Notes under the pieces: model-generated
The model's database searches: none
What the model saw: the letters and a program-made list of their open reading frames with translations, nothing else
What the model was told of the DNA's origin: nothing
In this document: in pieces, positions 22,773 through 31,970 of the stretch
How positions within the stretch are numbered: the stretch's first letter is position 1
Layout: every line of letters begins with the position of its first letter
Assembly: GCA_040289295.1 (NCBI GenBank)
Contig: PSLA01000007.1
Span: forward strand, 1 to 64,000
DNA length: 64,000 bases
Reading direction: 5' to 3'
From: J051 sp040289295
GTDB lineage: Bacteria; Armatimonadota; Fimbriimonadia; Fimbriimonadales; ATM1
Position numbers and translations under genes: made by a program

Positions 22773-23722
22773 GGTTTGCGCTGCTCCTCGCTGCGCTGCT
22801 CGGTTTGGTGGCCGCCGCGTCGGCTCAGCCGGAAGTAGCTACCCTGGATCGGCTGGAGCAGATCCTTCGACGGCAAGAGCATCTTCGACTCAGCGGGACG
22901 CGTGTTGTCTACCTGCGGGTCAACGGCGTGATGAGGACCGTTACTGAATTGGTCATCCGCGACGGCATGAGGTCGCGCACCGAGTTCCCAAACGATCCAA
23001 TCCGCAAGGGGATGATCATCCTCGAGGACGGACGACACCGCCTCGAATACATCCCGCAACTAAACGAACTGCGTCGCGGGCCGTCCAATCGTGACCAGAC
23101 GTTGCAGCAACTGCGGCGGATGATTCAGGCAGCAAGGAACGGACAGATTCGCTTCAGGCACTTTGACGGCGGCAGCGTTGCCGACCGTCCCACCGTCGCC
23201 TTCGAGGTCTCCGACGCTGCGGGTAACGTGGCGCGCCGCCTCTGGTTCGACGGCGCAACCGGGCTGCTTCTCAAGTCACAACTGCTTGGACGCGGTGGCG
23301 CCCTGATGGGTGGGTTCGAATTTCGTCGCGTAACGTATAACGTGGAGATCGAACCGAGACAGTTCAGATTCGAACGCAAGGGAGTGCGCGTTGTAGACGA
23401 GGTGGCGGGTGTTGACGTGCTGTGGGCCCTTCGGCCCACCTGGCTGCCGGACGGCTTCGAACCCACCGGCGAGGGGATGCGCTCGGTTGCCGGTCGTCGA
23501 GTCGCTTTCCTGCACTTCAGCGACGGTACCCACCACATCACCATCTTTCAGTCGCCCGAGGCTCGGCTGGGTGAGGAACCGCCTCCACACAGCGACGTGC
23601 GCCTAGTGTCCCGACGTGTTGGCAGAGTGTGGGCAGCGGCTGCCGGCAACGTATCTGATGAGGTCTTGCGTCGAATCCTGAACTCTTTGGCTGGGGGCGA
23701 AGGATCCGACGCCACACTTTGA
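22769..23722 (+). CDS. RseB/MucB-like secreted sigma-E regulator
   Basis: The 317-aa protein has a signal peptide (FALLLAALLGLVAAASAQ) and a lipoprotein-binding-type beta domain (SGTRVVYLRVNGVMRTVTELVIRDG, RLEYIPQLNELRR, RRLWFDGATGLLLKSQ), then a C-terminal domain from about 210 (LRPTWLPDGFE, VAFLHFSDGTHHITIFQSP). This is the two-domain plan of RseB/MucB, which binds the anti-sigma factor outside the membrane and blocks its cleavage until it senses misfolded lipoproteins or lipopolysaccharide. The ATGA overlap with the anti-sigma gene strengthens the call. Sequence similarity alone is only moderate. Confidence 0.75.
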   Translation: MRFALLLAALLGLVAAASAQPEVATLDRLEQILRRQEHLRLSGTRVVYLRVNGVMRTVTELVIRDGMRSRTEFPNDPIRKGMIILEDGRHRLEYIPQLNELRRGPSNRDQTLQQLRRMIQAARNGQIRFRHFDGGSVADRPTVAFEVSDAAGNVARRLWFDGATGLLLKSQLLGRGGALMGGFEFRRVTYNVEIEPRQFRFERKGVRVVDEVAGVDVLWALRPTWLPDGFEPTGEGMRSVAGRRVAFLHFSDGTHHITIFQSPEARLGEEPPPHSDVRLVSRRVGRVWAAAAGNVSDEVLRRILNSLAGGEGSDATL

Positions 23723-23755
23723 GGCTTCTCGGCGTTTCATAATAGAGGGATCAAG

Positions 23756-26047
23756 ATGTCCAACAGCAAAGCCGGCGGGGGCCAGCCCCGCCCACGTTGG
23801 GTTCGCGTACTGAAGCGAACCGCGGCGGTAGTCGCCGTGCTTTTCCTCCTGGGGTTCGTCGGCGGTGCTACTTACACTTGGGTCGTGTTTCAGTCGCTGA
23901 AGGACAGGGTGACGCAACTTTCGCGCATTGAGAAGATCCTGATGCGCGAACCGACTCAGATAATTTCTGCCGACGGTGTCGTGCTCTATCGGATGACCAC
24001 GGAGCACCGCGAGTGGGTCGCGTTCCCTGAGATCCCGAAGGTGGTGATTGACGCCACGGTCGCCGCAGAGGACGAGCGGTTTTGGACCCACCCCGGGGTT
24101 GACGGCACCGCCGTTGTGCGCGCTTTCTGGGTGAACTTGACGAGCGGGCGCGTGCGCCAGGGCGGGAGCACGATCACACAGCAGGTCGCCAAGCGACTGC
24201 TGACGGGCGGCGAGCGAACCCTGCGTCGCAAAGTGGAGGACGCATGCCTTGCGCTGCAGATCGAGCGACAGCTAACCAAGGAGCAGATCCTCACCATTTA
24301 TCTAAACGAGGTGTTTTACGGCTCCGGCGCATACGGCATCAAAGCGGCGGCGAAGGTGTACTTCGACAAGGACTTGAAGGACCTGTCAACGGCTGAGGCA
24401 GCTTTGCTCGCGCGACTCCCTCGTCGGCCTTCGAGCGAAAACCCGTTCGTGAACCCAAAGGTCGCGATCGAGAACCGCAACATTGTGCTCGCCATCATGC
24501 GCGAGAAGGAGTGGATTGACACCGCGACCTACCAAAAGGCGAAAGGTGAGCCGTTGAAGCTGAATGAAGACCAACAACAGGTGCACATCGGCATCATGCG
24601 GGCACCGTATTTCGTGACCTACGTGCTCGAGGAGATGCGCCGCGAGTTTCCAAACGAAGACTTTGCCCGTGGCGGATACAAGATTTACACCACGTTGAAT
24701 ACGAAGGCTCAAGAGGCTACAGAGAAGGCCATTCGTGAAGCGGTTGCGAAAAACAAGTCGCGCCGTGTTACCGAGGCAGCGATGGTAGTGACGGACCTCA
24801 GCGGGCGCGTGCTTGCGATGGTAGGCGGAACGGATTTCAAGCGCTCACAATACAACATCATCACCCAAGGGAGGCGACAGCCCGGCTCGGCATTCAAGCC
24901 CTTTGTGTACGCCGCGGCGCTTGAAACGGGCAAGATTAAGCCGAATTCATATATTTCGAACGAGCCGTTCGTCTGGCGCAATCCTGCAACAGGAAAGGTG
25001 TGGCGGCCGAAGGGTGGCGGGACGGGCGGCACCGTAAGCGTGCAATCAGCGTTGACGCGCTCGATCAACGTGCCGGCTGTGCACGTCGGGATGATGGTAG
25101 GGCCACAGGTAGTAGCGAACTTTGCGCGCCAGGTGTTCGGGATTCGATCGCCGCTTTATCCCGGGCCTGCGCTCGCACTCGGCTCGAGCGCCGTGAGCCC
25201 ACTCGAAATGGCCGAGGCTTACAGCGTGTTCGCGACCGGAGGCGACCGCGTGAAGCCGTACGGAATCACCAAGGTGGTTGGCCCGGGCGGCGTCACGTTG
25301 AGGGAATATGAGCCTCGCATCATCGGGAACGTGCTGAGTGAGGATACGGCGAGGGCGATGAACGACATTCTGCACCACGTGGTTACAAGAGGCACCGGTT
25401 CGCGAGCGCGCTCTGTTGTGAATGCCGCGGGCAAGACCGGAACTACAAGCGACCACAAGGACGCATGGTTCTGCGGATACACGACTAAGGTCATCGCCGT
25501 CGCCTGGGTTGCTAATGCGACGTACGATCCTGATCGCAACCCCCCATGGAAGTACGGCGAGATGCGTGGTGTGTTCGGCGGCGAGGTAACGGCGCCCATG
25601 TGGGCGGCTGCCGTCAAGCCGATCCAACAACTTTTGCGCGAAGCACCTACAGGATACAAGCCGAGGTCATACGGTGGCGGGGAAGTGCCTGACGAGATCT
25701 CCGTGAGCATCTGCGTTGAAACTGGGGACCGAGCAGTGAAGGCATGTCCTCGCAAGGAGACTCGCCTTTTGTCGAAAGAGGAAGCCGCTGAGCTGCCTTC
25801 GTGCGGGTTGCACGGCGATCTCTCCGAAGAACCTCCGCCACCTCAATTGGAGCGCGAGCCGGAGAGCGTGCCGCCGCCGGCAAATGGTGGAGGCACGCCG
25901 CCCACGCGGACCGCGACCGGCACTGTCGAGGTCACCATTTGCGTGCAGAGCGGCGGTCGCGCAACGACGTATTGCCCGCAGAAGCGACGCCAGCGCTTCC
26001 CGATCGGTGAAGAGCCGACCGCGCCGTGTCCGCTCCACCAGCCATGA
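23756..26047 (+). CDS. bifunctional class A penicillin-binding protein (PBP1A type)
   Basis: This 763-aa enzyme has an N-terminal membrane helix (AAVVAVLFLLGFVGGATYTWV), a glycosyltransferase-51 domain with catalytic Glu105 in AAEDERFWTHPGVD and GGSTITQQVAK, and a transpeptidase domain. The latter has active Ser378 and Lys381 in PGSAFKPF, SIN at 436-438 and KTGT at 560. It polymerises and cross-links peptidoglycan outside the inner membrane. The last 110 residues hold two short Cys-paired modules (ICVETGDRAVKACP and ICVQSGGRATTYCP), each followed by a CGLH or CPLH end. Tails of this kind occur in some PBPs; here the unit is clearly duplicated. ATGA overlap with the next PBP. Confidence 0.94.
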   Translation: MSNSKAGGGQPRPRWVRVLKRTAAVVAVLFLLGFVGGATYTWVVFQSLKDRVTQLSRIEKILMREPTQIISADGVVLYRMTTEHREWVAFPEIPKVVIDATVAAEDERFWTHPGVDGTAVVRAFWVNLTSGRVRQGGSTITQQVAKRLLTGGERTLRRKVEDACLALQIERQLTKEQILTIYLNEVFYGSGAYGIKAAAKVYFDKDLKDLSTAEAALLARLPRRPSSENPFVNPKVAIENRNIVLAIMREKEWIDTATYQKAKGEPLKLNEDQQQVHIGIMRAPYFVTYVLEEMRREFPNEDFARGGYKIYTTLNTKAQEATEKAIREAVAKNKSRRVTEAAMVVTDLSGRVLAMVGGTDFKRSQYNIITQGRRQPGSAFKPFVYAAALETGKIKPNSYISNEPFVWRNPATGKVWRPKGGGTGGTVSVQSALTRSINVPAVHVGMMVGPQVVANFARQVFGIRSPLYPGPALALGSSAVSPLEMAEAYSVFATGGDRVKPYGITKVVGPGGVTLREYEPRIIGNVLSEDTARAMNDILHHVVTRGTGSRARSVVNAAGKTGTTSDHKDAWFCGYTTKVIAVAWVANATYDPDRNPPWKYGEMRGVFGGEVTAPMWAAAVKPIQQLLREAPTGYKPRSYGGGEVPDEISVSICVETGDRAVKACPRKETRLLSKEEAAELPSCGLHGDLSEEPPPPQLEREPESVPPPANGGGTPPTRTATGTVEVTICVQSGGRATTYCPQKRRQRFPIGEEPTAPCPLHQP

Positions 26048-27813
26048 CCACTCGTGGCGTACCTGCGACCGAGCGCACGAGGACCCAACTTCCGACGAAA
26101 GCGCTGCTTGTGCCGTTTGCGGTGCTGCTCGGTCTACTCACGGTCGTTCTTCGCCTATGGTACCTGCAGGTGGTGAGGGGAGAGGAGTTGAGCCGCATCG
26201 CGGTTGAGAAGCGCACGGTGCGGGTTGCGGTTCCTCCGCCGCGCGGGAAATTGCTCGCACGCGACGGAACGATCATCGCAGGGTTGAGTGCGGGTTTGGT
26301 GGTGATGGTAACCCCCGACGCGATACAGGACGACCTCGGCGCAATTCGTCGTCTCAGTTCGCTGCTGAACATCGACCCTAACGAGTTGCAAACGATGATC
26401 CGCGAGCACGAATACCGCAAGTTTCTGCCGTTCATCGCAAAGACTGGACTAACAATCGAGGAAGCGATTGGTATCGAGGAGCAAGGCGCGTTTTTGCCCG
26501 GTGTGTTTGTGAGGAGCGAGCCGCTGAGGAAGTACCCGTTCGGCAACGCATTCGCACACGTGTTGGGGCATGTGCGGCAGCCGACAAAGGAGGATACTGA
26601 GCGTCTATCGTCGCTCGTGGACTTGCCCAGTTTCGTTGGGCAGTCAGGCGTTGAGCGAACCTATGACGTTCCGCTTATCGGCAAGTGCGGGCACGACTCC
26701 GTTTCGGTTGACGTGCGCATGCGCCCGACGTCGCCAACGGTGTCGGAGCCGCCGATACCAGGCGAGGATTTAGAGACGACGCTCGACGTGCGCGTGCAGC
26801 TGGCAGCGTTCGAGGCGCTGGCGGGGCGGCGCGGCGCGGTGGTGGCGCTCGACCCTCGGGACGGCTCCGTGCTATGCCTTGTGAGCAGCCCATCGTACAA
26901 CCCCAATGTGTTTTTGGGCAGGTTATCGCCGTCGCACTGGGCGCAGTTGAACAACGAGGCGCGTCCGCTTTTCAACCGGGCGGTAGCAGGTGCTTACAGC
27001 CCGGGCTCGACGTTCAAGATTGCAACGCTCATCGCGGCAATACGAAGCGGTATTGTAAGCCCCGCGACCACATTTGTGTGCAACGGCTCGACGCGCATAG
27101 GGAATCGAACGGTTCGATGTCTGGGGACGCACGGACGGATCACATTTCAAACGGCGATCGAAAAGTCGTGCAACGTGTTTTTCGCACAACTGGGCTCGCG
27201 ATTGAAGCGAGAGCAAGTCGTCGATGTTGCCAGAGAGTTTGGGCTTGGCTCGCCAACGGGCGTTGATGTGCCCGGCGAAGCGGGTGCGCTGCTTCCCGAC
27301 GATGAATGGCTGGCGGGCAAGGGTCATCGTTGGTATCAAGGTGACACAGTAAATCTTGCGATTGGGCAAGGGTACGTTAACGTTACGCCTATTCAAATGG
27401 CGAACTACGCAGCCCTTATTGCGAACCGCGGTGTGGCTTATGAACCGCATGTAGCTAAACGAGTTAGGGAGCGCGTGGAAAGAAGCCGCGTCGCACTCGA
27501 TTCGATGTGGTGGGACAGGATAGTGCGCGCGATGGTTCAAGTCGTAGAGTCGGGGACCGGCGCACGCGCGCGCATCAATGGCATGCGTGTTGCCGGCAAG
27601 ACTGGCAGCGCCCAAACCGGTGGCGGGCGCAGGCCGCATGGCTGGTTTATCGCGTTCGCACCTGCCGAGAACCCAACGATTGCTCTCGCCGTGGTTGTCG
27701 AGAACTCCGACGAGGGCGGACGGGTCGCTGCGCCTATTGCGAAGAGTGTGCTCGAGGCGTACTTCACAGACCGCCAAAGCCGAGGCGGAGGCGCTCCCAG
27801 CTCAGATCGCTGA
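26044..27813 (+). CDS. mrdA: class B penicillin-binding protein 2 (elongasome transpeptidase)
   Basis: PBP2 cross-links peptidoglycan during rod growth and works with RodA. The 589-aa protein has a membrane anchor (PFAVLLGLLTVVLRLWYLQVV), a PBP dimer/pedestal domain starting RTVRVAVPPPRGKLLARDG, and the transpeptidase motifs Ser322-Thr-Phe-Lys in SPGSTFK, Ser375-Cys-Asn and KTGS at 519. The RGKLLARDG motif and the direct transpeptidase end separate it from PBP3, which usually has a longer C-terminus. The ATG at 26044 overlaps the PBP1 stop. The 3' end overlaps the convergent O-antigen ligase gene by 50 nt. rodA lies 20 kb away with other wall genes. Confidence 0.88.
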   Translation: MTTRGVPATERTRTQLPTKALLVPFAVLLGLLTVVLRLWYLQVVRGEELSRIAVEKRTVRVAVPPPRGKLLARDGTIIAGLSAGLVVMVTPDAIQDDLGAIRRLSSLLNIDPNELQTMIREHEYRKFLPFIAKTGLTIEEAIGIEEQGAFLPGVFVRSEPLRKYPFGNAFAHVLGHVRQPTKEDTERLSSLVDLPSFVGQSGVERTYDVPLIGKCGHDSVSVDVRMRPTSPTVSEPPIPGEDLETTLDVRVQLAAFEALAGRRGAVVALDPRDGSVLCLVSSPSYNPNVFLGRLSPSHWAQLNNEARPLFNRAVAGAYSPGSTFKIATLIAAIRSGIVSPATTFVCNGSTRIGNRTVRCLGTHGRITFQTAIEKSCNVFFAQLGSRLKREQVVDVAREFGLGSPTGVDVPGEAGALLPDDEWLAGKGHRWYQGDTVNLAIGQGYVNVTPIQMANYAALIANRGVAYEPHVAKRVRERVERSRVALDSMWWDRIVRAMVQVVESGTGARARINGMRVAGKTGSAQTGGGRRPHGWFIAFAPAENPTIALAVVVENSDEGGRVAAPIAKSVLEAYFTDRQSRGGGAPSSDR

Positions 27814-30013
27814 CTTCCTGCCGGAGCGCGCTCGCCTGGCCGAAGCGGCCAAGGTCATCGTACACGGCGGCGAGACGATGACCGATCAACTCCATCTGTT
27901 CGACCCGTATTCGAGCGCCCTCGAGCGACTCACCGGCAAGCGGCATGCGAGCCACCGCTTCGACGTATGCGAGCAACTCGTTCGGCTGCGCTCGCATGGC
28001 ATTGGCAATGTCGGCGAGAAGTGGCTTGCGCCCAAGTGTTTCTTCCAGTTTGATGCGCTTCGCGACAACCGCGTCCAGTCCAGTCTGGCGCAGCAACTCC
28101 GGGACGGTAGAGCGCCGATAGGCACGCAGCAGTTGATATGCGCCTTCGAGTTGCTCCGCCTCAGCCTGTCTGTCGTCGTGCTCAAGGGCAACGTCGGCGA
28201 GAAAGATTCGCGCCTCGACCGTGCTCAGTTCCACGAGCCACGGAAGCGACCGGAGCGTGAAGAACAGACTCGCCTCCATTCGAACCATGTTCTCGGCGAC
28301 TTTTACGGCCTCATCCACGCGACCGGCGTCGCGCAGGATCTGCAGTTCGAGCGCACGCCACCGCGGGTTGGCTGGTTCTGCTTGGATCGCCGCGCGGGCA
28401 GCGTCGAGCGCTTCGTCCAACTGGCCGCTGATATTGCGTAGTCTTGCGACTTCGGCCCAGCGGCTTGGCGTCGGTGAAAGTCGCGCTGCGCTTTGCCAGC
28501 AGGCGGCAGCGCCTTCGAGGCTGCCGCTCGCGTAAAGGAACTGGGCGCGCGCTTCGTGAGGCACAGGGTCGGCGCGGGCGATCTTCTCGGCAAGAGCAAC
28601 CAACTCGAAGCCCTTGTAAGAAACTGAGGGGAACTGCTCCCGCGCGAGCGAAACGTAGCGCGCGCTGAGAAAGGCTATCAAGAGATACGCGGCTGCAGCA
28701 GCTGTTGGCAACGTATGCGCAATGGCACGGCTGTTGAGCGGCGCCTTCTCAGGCTGTGCGCCGTCGGCTGAAAGCAGAAGCGCGATGGCGACGATCAGGA
28801 AGAACACGAGGCCATAGCCGAAGACGCTGAAGGTCGAGTCCACCAGGGCGTTCGCCCCCGCAGCCAGCGTCGCGCCCACACAGCCAGCACGCAGGAGCGC
28901 GCGCTCGTGCGCCTCCCCCGGATGACGCCGAGCAACGTAAACCAGGAACAAGACCCCGAACGCGATAAACAGCAGCAACGCCGGAACGCCCGCCTCCGCC
29001 GCGAGCTGCAGATAGGTGTTGTGCGCCAGCACGGGCGCTTGCACCTGCGAGAACCGCTTGAACTCCGGCGCGTATGAGCCGACGCCAAAACCGAAGGCGG
29101 GCTTCTTCAAAACCATATCGGTGGTATCGGCCCAGACTTGCCGGCGGAACGCGACCGACTGCTCAGCCTCGTTGCCCGCTGCGAGCAGCCTCGTAGCGCT
29201 GGCACCCGAATCGGATGCGGCTAGCGACTTCAAACCGGAAACGCCAAGGGCGAGCGCGGCGCTGATCACTGCGGCGACCCCAAGCGGAATCAATTGCACT
29301 CGGCTGCCAGAGATCGTTGCAACCATCACGAACGCCGCCACGCCGACGCCAGCTGACAGCAGCCCGCCCTTTGAAGCCGTCAGAAACAGCGCGACTGCGA
29401 TGACCGCCACGCCTAATAACGCGAGCGTTTTGCCGGCGGACTCGCGGGCAACGAGCACGACGGCAAGCGCCAGCGGCAGCACCAGTGCGAAGAGCGACGC
29501 GGCCGCGTTCGGATTGTGCCAGCCTGCAAAGATTCGCCATCCTTGGGCGGTACCGGGGGATAGGTACTCCTGAATACCCGATAGTGCGACGGCTGCGGCG
29601 CCCGCGACCACAACGCCAAGCGCGACTGAGGGCAAGCGCGCTCTGCCCAGCGTCGAAAGTACGACTTGCACTACGACGAGGTAAAGCGTCCATCGAGACA
29701 GTTCAAGCAGCGAAAGGTGCCAGTGATGCGTCTGCGTTAGGCTAATGCCAAGCCAGACCCAAAGCATGAACAAGGATGTGAAGATGGTGCGCGCAGGAAT
29801 GAGCATCACCGACCGTGGGAGCACGGAGAGGAGAGTCGCTGTAAGCAGCAGCACGGCAACGAGCGCCTGAGCCGCCCAAGGATGCATACGCTCCACAAGT
29901 GTCTCTGCGAGCAGGTTGCCGGACGGGGCTGCTCCAAGCGGCAGCCTACCGCACGCCCACTCGGCGACGAGGATTGCGCCGAAGAGTAGCCCAACCGCGA
30001 CGTTTCGGATCAT
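27764..30013 (-). CDS. O-antigen ligase/polymerase-like protein with TPR tail
   Basis: The 749-aa product has about 11 membrane helices in its first 450 residues, with the Wzy_C/O-antigen-ligase signature FGFGVGSYAPEF and an outer loop with AHNTYLQLAAEAGVPALLLF. This family moves or polymerises lipid-linked glycans on the outer face of the inner membrane. Residues from about 490 on form helix-turn-helix units of the TPR kind (ARFLYASGSLEGAAACWQSAARLSP...; DEALDAARAAIQAEPANPRW). The ATG at 30013 overlaps the glycosyltransferase stop. The 3' end overlaps mrdA. Neighbours suggest a surface polysaccharide; the sugar is unknown. Confidence 0.83.
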   Translation of the reverse strand: MIRNVAVGLLFGAILVAEWACGRLPLGAAPSGNLLAETLVERMHPWAAQALVAVLLLTATLLSVLPRSVMLIPARTIFTSLFMLWVWLGISLTQTHHWHLSLLELSRWTLYLVVVQVVLSTLGRARLPSVALGVVVAGAAAVALSGIQEYLSPGTAQGWRIFAGWHNPNAAASLFALVLPLALAVVLVARESAGKTLALLGVAVIAVALFLTASKGGLLSAGVGVAAFVMVATISGSRVQLIPLGVAAVISAALALGVSGLKSLAASDSGASATRLLAAGNEAEQSVAFRRQVWADTTDMVLKKPAFGFGVGSYAPEFKRFSQVQAPVLAHNTYLQLAAEAGVPALLLFIAFGVLFLVYVARRHPGEAHERALLRAGCVGATLAAGANALVDSTFSVFGYGLVFFLIVAIALLLSADGAQPEKAPLNSRAIAHTLPTAAAAAYLLIAFLSARYVSLAREQFPSVSYKGFELVALAEKIARADPVPHEARAQFLYASGSLEGAAACWQSAARLSPTPSRWAEVARLRNISGQLDEALDAARAAIQAEPANPRWRALELQILRDAGRVDEAVKVAENMVRMEASLFFTLRSLPWLVELSTVEARIFLADVALEHDDRQAEAEQLEGAYQLLRAYRRSTVPELLRQTGLDAVVAKRIKLEETLGRKPLLADIANAMRAQPNELLAYVEAVARMPLAGESLEGARIRVEQMELIGHRLAAVYDDLGRFGQASALRQEVSDLSWERLRLGFGGL

Positions 30014-30909
30014 CTTCTCACCGTCCTTACGACGGCGTCCCAGGCGTTCTTTGCGAGGAAGGTGGACGCCCGCAGCCACACGAAGAGAGACGCAGCGAGC
30101 CAGTAAAGAGGTTGCAGCGGAAGCGGCGCGTTGCGGAGATGATGCCTCGCGTAGTAGAGGAGCATGCTCTTGTGGAACTGGCGGATCATGCGGTTCGCCA
30201 CCCGGTCGGTGCTCGCGCCGATAACGTGTGTAACCGCGGCATCGGGCACGTAGACGACGCGCAGGCCAGCGTCGTGCACGCGCTTACAGAGGTCCACGTC
30301 CTCAAGATACATAAAGAACCTCTCGTCGAAGCCACCGATCTCGCGATAAACGCTTGCGCGAAGGCAGAGCGCCGCTCCGCTGACCCAGTCAACATCGCGC
30401 GGTTCGCTGTGGTCCCAGTCCTGCATCAGGTACTCGCGGGCGAATCGGTTGTTTGGGAACAACTTGCCGAGCGGAGTGTTGCGAAACAGCGCTGCAGCAG
30501 GCGTAGGGAAGCGGCGGCAACTGTACTGCAGCGAGCCGTCCGGGTTGAGAAGCTTCGGTGCAGCGATCCCAACGTCCCGGTTTTCGCGCAGGAACGAAAC
30601 GAGGCGAGAGAAGCATGACGGGTGGACGACGGTATCCGAGTTGAGCGGCATGAGGAACTCGCCAGAGGCAACGGCGAAGCCCTGGTTGTGCCCAGCGCCG
30701 AAGCCACGGTTCTGTTCGTTTCGAATCAGATGAACGCTCGGATACTTCTGCTCCACCGTCTCAACGCTTCCATCCTCACTTGCGTTGTCAATGACGATCA
30801 CCTCAAGAGCGATCTCTTCTGTTTGGGCAAGGACGGACGCGAGGCACCGATCCAGGTAGTCGCGTGTGTTCCAGGAGCAGATGGTAACACTAAGATCGGT
30901 ACCCGGCAT
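30010..30909 (-). CDS. family 2 glycosyltransferase, rhamnosyltransferase-like
   Basis: The 299-aa GT-A enzyme begins LSVTICSWNTRDYLDRCLASVL, with VIDNASEDGSVE, NRGFGAGHNQG, LNSDT (metal-binding acidic motif), GAALCLRASVYREIGGFDERFFMYLEDVDLCKRV and a C-terminal amphipathic segment. This is the WbbL-like subgroup of GT2 that adds rhamnose or a related deoxysugar to a lipid carrier; the sugar is inferred. It overlaps the ligase by 4 nt and the upstream glycosyltransferase by 20 nt. The three genes form one operon for a surface glycan. Confidence 0.9.
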   Translation of the reverse strand: MPGTDLSVTICSWNTRDYLDRCLASVLAQTEEIALEVIVIDNASEDGSVETVEQKYPSVHLIRNEQNRGFGAGHNQGFAVASGEFLMPLNSDTVVHPSCFSRLVSFLRENRDVGIAAPKLLNPDGSLQYSCRRFPTPAAALFRNTPLGKLFPNNRFAREYLMQDWDHSEPRDVDWVSGAALCLRASVYREIGGFDERFFMYLEDVDLCKRVHDAGLRVVYVPDAAVTHVIGASTDRVANRMIRQFHKSMLLYYARHHLRNAPLPLQPLYWLAASLFVWLRASTFLAKNAWDAVVRTVRR

Positions 30910-31750
30910 GTATGCCTCCTGTTCGTATGAACGCGGCGGCGAGCACCACGAGACGGAAAAGCCAGATCAGGGGAAGATTCCACCACCGCAAGTACCATTT
31001 ATCGTAGAATCGCAACAAACTTCGGTGCGATTCCCAAATCATGCTTTTGTGAACCTGGCGTGTGCCGGCTCCTCCGTGATGAATGACGCGCACGCCGGGG
31101 TGATAATACACCGTCCACCCGGCGTTGCGCACGCGCAGGCACCAGTCCACGTCGTTAAAGAAGATCGGAAACCGTTCGTCAAAGAGCCCCACTTGATCGA
31201 ACACCGCCCTACGCGATAGCAGAAACGTGCCCATGGGCTGCTCAACCTCGGCTGGCGAGTCGTAGTCGAAGAAGCGATAGCGATACTTGGCGAAGAACCG
31301 ACTGCGTGGGAACAGGCGAGCGAATCCAAGCAGGTCAAACAGCACGGGCAGAGGGCGCGGGAAACTGCGGAGAGACGACTGCGTGCTCCCATCGGGGCTT
31401 ACGAGCCTCGCCGCGAGCACCCCCACGGTTGGCATTGAGCGCAGTATGTCAACAGAGCGTTGAAGGCTGTCGTCAATGAACTCGGTATCGGGATTGAGAA
31501 GAAGGATTGCGTCACCAAGTGCTGCCCGGATGCCGATGTTGTTTCCCGCAGCGTAGCCATGGTTTGCTCTCTCGGTGAGTAGGCGCACCTGCGGGAAGCG
31601 GCTGCGAACCATCGCGGCAGAACCGTCCTCACTTGCGTTGTCTACGACGATAACCTCGAAGGATTCAGCCGGAGCGTGCTGCTGCAAGGACGCCAGGCAC
31701 TTTTCGAGGAGCGCCTTCGTATTCCAATTGACGATTACGATGCTCAACAT
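30890..31750 (-). CDS. family 2 glycosyltransferase
   Basis: This is a 286-aa paralogue of the next gene, with LSIVIVNWNTKALLEKCLASLQ, VDNASEDGS, NHGYAAGNNIGI, LLNPDTEF, GTFLLSRRAVFDQVGLFDERFPIFFNDVDWCLRV and a hydrophobic C-terminus (LIWLFRLVVLAAAFI). The ATG at 31750 is chosen because the family starts within a few residues of this strand; the longer frame crosses a hairpin and low-quality leader. A 7-bp dyad 17 nt upstream may be an operator or an mRNA hairpin. It probably transfers a different sugar than its neighbour. Confidence 0.9.
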   Translation of the reverse strand: MLSIVIVNWNTKALLEKCLASLQQHAPAESFEVIVVDNASEDGSAAMVRSRFPQVRLLTERANHGYAAGNNIGIRAALGDAILLLNPDTEFIDDSLQRSVDILRSMPTVGVLAARLVSPDGSTQSSLRSFPRPLPVLFDLLGFARLFPRSRFFAKYRYRFFDYDSPAEVEQPMGTFLLSRRAVFDQVGLFDERFPIFFNDVDWCLRVRNAGWTVYYHPGVRVIHHGGAGTRQVHKSMIWESHRSLLRFYDKWYLRWWNLPLIWLFRLVVLAAAFIRTGGIHAGYRS

Positions 31751-31766
31751 GCCCTTCGGCGCGGCG

Positions 31767-31783
31767 TGCGCTATGTTAGCGCA
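31767..31783. promoter_or_regulatory. 7-bp perfect dyad between divergent genes
   Basis: TGCGCTA-TGT-TAGCGCA lies 17 nt upstream of the glycosyltransferase start, in the 220-bp gap before the NlpC/P60 gene. It could be an operator or a leader hairpin. The rest of the gap shows no gene. Confidence 0.3.
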
Positions 31784-31970
31784 TGCCGCAACCGCCGGAT
31801 GGGATGGGTCGAAATCGCGCAAAAATGGCGCTTTTTGTCCAATCCTTGCCAATTTACTTGAGGTTTTCGCTCCAAGGGTTGCATTTTGATGGGGTGTTCG
31901 GGTAACGTTCGTCGGTTCCGCTTGGGATGGGATGCCCTGGACGGTTGCCTCGGGCGGAGAGGAGCAAACT

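Noticed and set aside
22235..23722. A 495-residue fused frame across the N gap
   Set aside because: It joins the anti-sigma N-terminus to a wrong frame of the same gene and to the RseB-like gene. Correct frames on each side give three separate genes with proper overlaps.
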